64,000 nt of DNA. Source: CAZDDB01 sp963843285 (lineage in GTDB: Bacteria > Acidobacteriota > HRBIN11 > JAKEFK01). The notes under the pieces are model-generated. The model made no database searches and was not told the DNA's origin. It saw nothing but the letters and a program-made list of their open reading frames with translations. Below are positions 59,013 to 64,000 of the stretch, in pieces. The position numbers and the translations under genes were made by a program. Within the stretch, counting starts at the first letter, position 1. Each line of letters starts with the position of its first letter. The stretch spans positions 72,413-136,412 of the forward strand of contig CAWJJO010000016.1 of the NCBI GenBank assembly GCA_963843285.1, written 5' to 3'.

Positions 59013-59495
59013 ATGTCTACCCAGCAAATTCAGCTAAAGGTGAATGGGGCAGAGCGCACCGCACAGGTTGAGCCCCGTCTTCTGTTAGTGCACTTGATCC
59101 GCGAAGTCCTGGGAATGACAGGCACTCACATCGGCTGCGATACCACCCACTGCGGCGCCTGCACAGTCCTTCTGGATGGCAAGCCTGTGAAGTCGTGCAC
59201 CATTTTTGCAGTGCAGGCAAACGGTCGTGAAGTCATGACGGTGGAAGGGTTGGAACAGAATGGCAATTTTCATCCGATCCAGGAAGGTTTCCGGCAAGAA
59301 CATGGTTTACAGTGCGGCTTTTGTACTCCCGGCATGCTTATGACCGGATACGCGCTGCTAAGAGAAAATGGCAACCCGACGGAGTTGGATATTCGAAAAG
59401 CTATTTCGGGCAATCTGTGCCGGTGCACCGGATATGTGAATATCGTCAAATCCATGCAACACGCTGCTGCCAAGATGCGTGAAGGAGGTCAATGA
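59013..59495 (+). CDS. coxS: Aerobic CO dehydrogenase small subunit (2 x [2Fe-2S])
   Basis: 160 residues. N-terminal plant-type cluster C42, C47, C50, C62 and C-terminal cluster C101, C104, C136, C138 (LQCGFCTPGM, GNLCRCTGY). Relays electrons from the Mo-Cu centre to CoxM. The stop overlaps coxL by 4 bases. Confidence 0.97.
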   Translation: MSTQQIQLKVNGAERTAQVEPRLLLVHLIREVLGMTGTHIGCDTTHCGACTVLLDGKPVKSCTIFAVQANGREVMTVEGLEQNGNFHPIQEGFRQEHGLQCGFCTPGMLMTGYALLRENGNPTELDIRKAISGNLCRCTGYVNIVKSMQHAAAKMREGGQ

Positions 59496-61852
59496 TGGAA
59501 CCGCGAACAACTCCAGAAGTCGGTGGAATGGGGCATTCCGTAAAGCGCAAGGAAGACCTTCGTTTTCTTCGTGGAAAAGGGAACTATGTGGATGATATCA
59601 AGCTGCCTGAAATGATCTACCTGGATATGGTTCGCTCCCCACTTCCTCATGCAATAATCAAGAACATCGACGCCTCAAAAGCTCTGGCAATTCCAGGTGT
59701 GTTAGCTGTGGTGACCGGCAAGGATTTGGCGGCGCACAAACTTGCCTGGATGCCCACTTTGATGAGCGATACGCAAATGGTTCTGCCCATTGAAAAAGTG
59801 ATGTTTCAAGGACAGGAAGTCGCAGGTGTTCTGGCAACCGATCGTTACATCGCCGCGGATGGTGTTGCCGCAGTAGAAGTAGATTACGAGCCGCTTCCGG
59901 TCGTGGTGGATCCGTTCAAGGCTTTGGAGCCGGGTGCTCCCGTATTACGTACAGACAAGCCGGGCAAGACTGACAATCATATCTGGCATTGGGAGACAGG
60001 TGACAAAGCAGCAACGGATAAAGCCTTTGCGGAGGCCGATGTCACAGTATCCGAAAAGATCTACTTGCCCCGAATTCATGTTTCATCGATTGAAACATGC
60101 GGGTGCGTCGCGCAATTCGACAGGATCTATGGAAAACTAACTGTGTGGATGACGACCCAGGCTCCGCACGTCATTCGAACTGCGTTTGCGATCGTGACCG
60201 GTATACCAGAAGACAAGATTCACATCATTTCTCCTGACATCGGTGGCGGTTTTGGCGGCAAAGTGCCGATCTATCCGGGATATGTCGTTGCATCAGCCGC
60301 AGCCATCCTGACCGGCAAGCCTGTGAAATGGATTGAAGACCGGATGGAGAATCTGATGTCAGATTCTTTCGCGCGCGATTACCACATGACCGCTGAGATT
60401 GCTGCGAAAAAAGACGGGACAATGACCGCGCTTCGCATCAAGACGCTTGCGGATCACGGTTATACGGATGCGGCGGCCAATCCTTCGAAATTTCCGGCTG
60501 GACTTTTTCACATTTGCACCGGTTCCTACGATTTCAAAGCCGCTCATGTGGAAGTCGATGCAGCTTATACAAACAAGCCTCCAGGTGGAATCGCGTATCG
60601 TTGCTCTTTTCGTGTAACTGAGGCGGTCCATGCGATTGAACGGATGGCCGACATTATGGCTCATCAAATCGGTATGGATCCAGCAGATTTCCGGAAAAAG
60701 AACTTCATCAAATCGGAAAGTTTTCCATACAAATCAGCGCTTGGCTGGGAGTACGACAGTGGAAACTACAATGGAGCCCTGGACCTGGCAATGAAGAGGA
60801 TTGGTTATCAGGACCTGCGCAAGGAACAAGCTGAGAAACGGAAAAAAGGGGAGTTGATGGGAATCGGCATTTCCAGTTTCACCGAAATTGTTGGCGCCGG
60901 GCCTTCAAAACATTTCGACATTCTCGGCTTGAAGATGTTTGACTCAGCGGAAATACGGATTCATCCCACCGGTAAAGCGATCGCGCGCTTCGGCACGAAG
61001 TCACAGGGACAGGGACATGAAACAACATACGCTCAAATCATCGCCGAAGAGCTTGGAATTCCGGTAAACGACATTACTGTGGAAGAAGGAGACACCGATA
61101 CTTGTCCCTACGGTCTTGGCACATATGCAAGCCGTTCCACGCCAGTGGGGGGCGCCGCTTGCGCGGTGGCTTCCCGAAAAATCCGCGAGAAAGCGAAGAA
61201 GATTGCTGCGTATCTATTAGAAGCACGTGAAGAGGATCTCGAATGGCAGCCCGGGAAGTTCTCGGTGAAGGGCTCTCCGGATCGCGCCAAGACGATACAG
61301 GAGATTGCATTTGCGGCCTACACAAACCATCCACCCGGAATGGAAGGCGGGTTGGAGGCTGTGGATTACTATGATCCGCCGAATCTTACATATCCTTTTG
61401 GCAGCTACATCTGCGTTGTGGATATTGATAAGGGAACCGGAGAAGTGAAGGTTCGTCGTTTTGTCGCGGTGGACGATTGTGGAAACATTATCAATCCAAT
61501 GATCGTAGAAGGACAGGTGCACGGCGGTTTAACGATGGGATTTGCTCCTGCGTTGATGGAAGAGATCCAGTACGATCCGGACGGCAACATCATTGGGGGA
61601 AGCTTCATGGAATATTTGCTTCCCACTTCGATGGAGACTCCAAACTGGGAAACCGATAAGACTTGTACTCCGTCGCCACATCATCCACTCGGGGCAAAGG
61701 GCGTCGGAGAATCTGCGACAGTCGGCGCGCCCCCTGCGATCGTAAACGCTGTCGTGGATGCCATGTGGCACCTGGGCGTTCGTCATATTGATATTCCCAT
61801 TACACCGTTCAAGGTCTGGAAACTTCTACGCGAAAAAGGTGTGACGGAGTAG
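59492..61852 (+). CDS. coxL: Aerobic CO dehydrogenase large subunit, form I
   Basis: 786 residues. Oxidises CO with water to CO2 at a Mo-Cu centre. Residues 368-374 are AYRCSFR, the signature of form I (true CO-oxidising) enzymes, with C371 the copper-binding cysteine; form II proteins have AYRGAGR. Cofactor loops GGGFGGK (251-257), QGQGHETTYAQ and the base E740 (GVGES) are intact. AGGAGG precedes the start. Likely cytoplasmic, held at the membrane through CoxG, feeding the respiratory chain. Supports the use of trace CO as energy source. Confidence 0.97.
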   Translation: MMEPRTTPEVGGMGHSVKRKEDLRFLRGKGNYVDDIKLPEMIYLDMVRSPLPHAIIKNIDASKALAIPGVLAVVTGKDLAAHKLAWMPTLMSDTQMVLPIEKVMFQGQEVAGVLATDRYIAADGVAAVEVDYEPLPVVVDPFKALEPGAPVLRTDKPGKTDNHIWHWETGDKAATDKAFAEADVTVSEKIYLPRIHVSSIETCGCVAQFDRIYGKLTVWMTTQAPHVIRTAFAIVTGIPEDKIHIISPDIGGGFGGKVPIYPGYVVASAAAILTGKPVKWIEDRMENLMSDSFARDYHMTAEIAAKKDGTMTALRIKTLADHGYTDAAANPSKFPAGLFHICTGSYDFKAAHVEVDAAYTNKPPGGIAYRCSFRVTEAVHAIERMADIMAHQIGMDPADFRKKNFIKSESFPYKSALGWEYDSGNYNGALDLAMKRIGYQDLRKEQAEKRKKGELMGIGISSFTEIVGAGPSKHFDILGLKMFDSAEIRIHPTGKAIARFGTKSQGQGHETTYAQIIAEELGIPVNDITVEEGDTDTCPYGLGTYASRSTPVGGAACAVASRKIREKAKKIAAYLLEAREEDLEWQPGKFSVKGSPDRAKTIQEIAFAAYTNHPPGMEGGLEAVDYYDPPNLTYPFGSYICVVDIDKGTGEVKVRRFVAVDDCGNIINPMIVEGQVHGGLTMGFAPALMEEIQYDPDGNIIGGSFMEYLLPTSMETPNWETDKTCTPSPHHPLGAKGVGESATVGAPPAIVNAVVDAMWHLGVRHIDIPITPFKVWKLLREKGVTE

Positions 61853-61884
61853 ATTTGGCGCGTCGTCGCGCACACGCTAAATAC

Positions 61885-61900
61885 TTAACCGATCGGTTAA
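61885..61900. promoter_or_regulatory. Perfect 16-bp palindrome, candidate TetR-type operator
   Basis: TTAACCGATCGGTTAA at 61885-61900, between coxL and the XdhC-YHS gene, 21 bases before ATG 61922. ACCGATCGGT-like cores are common in TetR-family operators. No regulator gene is nearby. Confidence 0.5.
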
Positions 61901-61921
61901 ATATTGCGCCTGGTGATTGAA

Positions 61922-62899
61922 ATGACATGGGGTAATGTCCTGGAAGAAGCAGTTCAGCTTCGCGCGAAGGGTGAACCGTTCGTGCTGGCTACCGTTGTGG
62001 CCTATCGGCGGCCGCAATCGGCGAAGCCGGGATCCAGGGCGATCATCCATCAGGACGGCTCGATTACAGGTTGGGTTGGTGGAGGGTGTGTCCAGCCAAT
62101 TGTCCTGCGTGAAGCAAAAAAGGCGCTGCAATCCGGGAAGCCTAGTCTCATTGTGATTAGTCCCGATAGCGTGAAGAAGGACTGGCAGGGGGTGCAGGAA
62201 TATCTCATGACCTGTCAGGGAGGTGGGTCGTTGCAGATCTATTTGGAACCTGTTTTGGCAAGGCCGGAATTGTTGATTCTGGGTCATTCTCCTGTAGCAC
62301 AGGCGCTGTCACACCTAGGGAAAATGCTGGATTTCAACGTGTGTGTTGCGGGACCGGCCGTCGCGCGAGCTGCGTTCCCCGATCCTGACACACTGCTGAC
62401 CGATTTTGACCAGGTTAAGAATCGCATTGGCCCACGGAGTTATGTGATTGTTGCGACCATGGGAGACGGGGATGAAGATGCGCTTTCCGCGGCTGCGGGA
62501 GGCGATGCTGCGTATGTAGGGTTTGTTGCGAGCAGGGAAAAATCGAAGTCCATCTTTCAGTATCTGCGCGACAAAGGAGTGCCGGAAGCCTACCTGAAGA
62601 TAATAAAGTGTCCTGCGGGCCTCGATCTGGGCGCCGAAACACTTCCGGAAATTGCTTTCAGTATTATGGCTGAGATTCTCCAGCTGAGGAGGAAGCAAAC
62701 GACAGCACGAAATGAAAAACCTGTCACGGAAGTCCCGGTCTTCCAAGAGCCAGAAACAGCCACGGATCCCATTTGTGGTATGAAGGTGGATGTTGCAAAT
62801 GCCAAACACATTGCAACACACGAGGGGAAGCAATATTACTTCTGCTGCCGGCGGTGCAAGGAGACGTTCGAAAGTACTCCAGTCCAGTACGCCAGGTAG
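61922..62899 (+). CDS. XdhC-like protein fused to a C-terminal YHS domain
   Basis: 325 residues from ATG 61922 (an in-frame TTG at 61904 overlaps the region after the palindrome). Residues 1-100 XdhC-like (VLATVVAYRRPQSAKPGSRAIIH, WVGGGCVQP), 115-250 Rossmann domain (LLILGHSPVAQALSHLGKML, GLDLGAETLPEIAFSIMAEI). Residues about 280-325 are a YHS/TRASH-type metal-binding domain: DPICGMKVDVANAKHIATHEGKQYYFCCRRC. YHS domains bind soft metals such as copper, and this enzyme has a copper-containing centre, so a role in Cu handling is an attractive inference. Second XdhC paralogue of the cluster. Confidence 0.88.
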   Translation: MTWGNVLEEAVQLRAKGEPFVLATVVAYRRPQSAKPGSRAIIHQDGSITGWVGGGCVQPIVLREAKKALQSGKPSLIVISPDSVKKDWQGVQEYLMTCQGGGSLQIYLEPVLARPELLILGHSPVAQALSHLGKMLDFNVCVAGPAVARAAFPDPDTLLTDFDQVKNRIGPRSYVIVATMGDGDEDALSAAAGGDAAYVGFVASREKSKSIFQYLRDKGVPEAYLKIIKCPAGLDLGAETLPEIAFSIMAEILQLRRKQTTARNEKPVTEVPVFQEPETATDPICGMKVDVANAKHIATHEGKQYYFCCRRCKETFESTPVQYAR

Positions 62900-62914
62900 C
62901 CCGCCAACGTTTCC

Positions 62915-63472
62915 ATGAGAAAAAAGGTTTCCGGACTGATCCTTGCAGCCGGCGCTTCCAGCCGTTTAGGACAACCCAAACAACTGCTTTCGTTTAAGGG
63001 AACCACTCTGCTGGGCTGGGTCGTTCAGCAACTTGATTCATGTGAGGCCCTGGATGAAGTCGTGGTTGTCTTAGGCACTGCGGCTGAGGAAGTACGCAAA
63101 CAAGTGAAATTCGGGAACGCAAAAGTTGTTGAAAATCCGGCGATTGGCCAGGGATGCTCCGCATCGTATCGTGTTGGCATCGCGGCATGTAATCCGGAAA
63201 CGGATGCGATTGTGGTGTTGTTGGGCGATCAACCCGGCGTGGATCCGCGAATTGTCGAAGAAGTTGTTTCCGTCTGGCGCCGGGAAGGCGGGAAGATCGT
63301 GTTGGCCTCCTACCGCGGACGGAGAGGGCATCCAATGGTCTTTTCGAAAGAGTTGTTCGATCAAATGGTCGTTCTCCATGGCGACAAGGCTGTCTGGAAA
63401 CTCGTGGACCAGCATCCCGAATGGGTGAGAGAAGTTCAGATCGGCCGGCTTGGGCGGAAGGAGTGGCGATGA
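62915..63472 (+). CDS. mocA: MocA-like molybdenum cofactor nucleotidyltransferase
   Basis: 185 residues. NTP-transferase fold: ILAAGASSRLGQPKQLLSFKG, NPAIGQGCSASYRVGI, VVLLGDQPGVDPRIV, RGRRGHPMVFSKELF. Makes the cytosine dinucleotide form of the cofactor, which CO dehydrogenase carries. The end (VREVQIGRLGRKEWR) lacks the usual final acidic D-x-D-T-x-E-D segment, so the gene may be cut short near 63440, close to the abrupt composition change that follows. Confidence 0.88.
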   Translation: MRKKVSGLILAAGASSRLGQPKQLLSFKGTTLLGWVVQQLDSCEALDEVVVVLGTAAEEVRKQVKFGNAKVVENPAIGQGCSASYRVGIAACNPETDAIVVLLGDQPGVDPRIVEEVVSVWRREGGKIVLASYRGRRGHPMVFSKELFDQMVVLHGDKAVWKLVDQHPEWVREVQIGRLGRKEWR

Positions 63473-63529
63473 GCGCTTGGGTGTTGGGGTACGGGTTGGC
63501 TCTTGTGGGAGGGTTGGCGATGACGACGT

Positions 63530-63977
63530 ATGCCTATGAACCTGATATCAGGAGTTCCCCGTGGGACCAAGCGGAGATTCCGGGCGCGCCTGGAGAACAT
63601 GCGGCCCGGGCAGATCCGCGACGCGGCGGGCAAGGGCGCCGTCTGCCTGCTGCCGCTGGGGGTGATCGAGGCCGAGTCGCCGGATCAGCCGGTCGGCATT
63701 GACGCGGCGCGGTACGACGAGGCCATCGAGGCCGTGGCGAAGGAAGAAGGCCGTCATCGCCCCTCCGATATGGTTCTGCTCCCTACGGGGTACCCCCAGC
63801 GGCCCGGATCAAGGGACCGTGCACGTTCCCGCTGACGCCTACTCGCGTTATATCGAGGAAACGCTCATCACACTCGGCGAACTGGGCTTCCAGAAAATCC
63901 AGGTGGTGATCCTGCAACGCCCCGCAGGGGCCGACTCCTCGCTGCGAAAGGCCGTGGACTTTGCGACGGAGCAATGA
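63530..63977 (+). pseudogene. Creatininase-family fragment, frameshifted, in G+C-rich DNA
   Basis: In one frame: RPGQIRDAAGKGAVCLLPLG, VIEAESPDQPVGIDAARYDEAIEAVA, the N-terminal pattern of creatininase-like amidohydrolases. At the purine run near 63745 the match changes frame and continues as AVIAPPIW ... GTVHVPADAYSRYIEETLIT and LGELGFQKIQVVI, ending at TGA 63977. The metal-site His of the N-terminal motif is missing and there is no HGGN-like motif. The segment is far richer in G+C than the rest of the window. Either a decayed acquired gene or foreign sequence joined at a contig end. The 63473-63530 stretch shows no gene I can support. Confidence 0.55.
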
Positions 63978-64000
63978 CGAGTCCAGCAGCTACATAAACA

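Noticed and set aside
63468..63702. Small protein MSAWVLGYGLALVGG... after mocA
   Set aside because: The frame crosses the composition change and its second half is an out-of-phase reading of the creatininase-like fragment; no ribosome site other than the end of mocA supports it.

Overview
The window reads as chromosomal DNA of moderate G+C content from a Gram-negative, deep-branching bacterium. Two outer-membrane-type beta-barrels, a PKD lipoprotein and an MlaF-like protein indicate an outer membrane. The mix of form I CO dehydrogenase, a split complex I cluster, DUF4388 proteins, class II ribonucleotide reductase with ThyX, and very abundant intergenic hairpin repeats would fit Acidobacteriota. 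That placement is inference; no rRNA or other marker is present. Nearly all the sequence is coding. Most gaps are filled by at least four families of short inverted repeats.

Layout. 1-3560 (minus): SAM hydrolase, thiolase, enoyl-CoA hydratase and an acyl-CoA dehydrogenase cut by the window edge, a fatty/aromatic acyl-CoA degradation operon. 3750-14372: a GT-C-like membrane protein, a secreted DUF1579 protein, a minus-strand operon (polysaccharide deacetylase, radical SAM, DUF2851), pcm, a zinc phospholipase/nuclease-like protein and a DUF4388-TPR protein. 14490-18657 (minus): hybrid histidine kinase, response regulator and EAL protein. 18847-22922: barrel protein, SDR, rmuC, PKD lipoprotein. 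23210-27216: nrdJ and a double-length thyX (dNTP synthesis). 27293-33481: small secreted, zinc-ribbon and membrane proteins, a beta-CASP nuclease, an esterase, and a minus operon of zinc ribbon, degenerate ABC ATPase and Rieske-like protein.

33558-34616 is selD, which carries an in-frame UGA at the catalytic position followed by a SECIS-like hairpin, so it is a selenoprotein whose start is easily missed. 34690-40584 is a partial complex I cluster, nuoABCDGHI, with nuoC frameshifted. It is followed by lipA, a PspC protein, an HD protein and a DUF4126 protein. 43209-49142 is an isc operon (iscR-def-iscS-iscU-iscA-hscB-hscA-iscX), then moaA and thiC, a PilZ-like gene and sufS-sufU.

54216-63472 is a complete-looking aerobic CO dehydrogenase locus: coxG divergent from coxD, coxE, xdhC/coxF, coxM, coxS, coxL (form I signature AYRCSFR), a second XdhC fused to a YHS domain, and a mocA-like nucleotidyltransferase. 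Fe-S assembly (isc, suf), molybdopterin synthesis (moaA, mocA), maturation (coxDEFG) and the respiratory chain (nuo) are together the parts needed to run a Mo-Cu CO dehydrogenase as an electron source. The last ~450 bases are much richer in G+C and hold a frameshifted creatininase-like fragment, either a pseudogene or a chimeric contig end.

Main points for follow-up: the Sec-containing SelD, the phased CAA-N4-TTG array at the nrdJ promoter, the CO dehydrogenase locus with its XdhC-YHS fusion and perfect 16-bp palindrome, degenerate paralogues (ABC ATPase with every nucleotide motif lost, Rieske with Cys to Arg), and the intergenic repeat families whose placement correlates with gene orientation.
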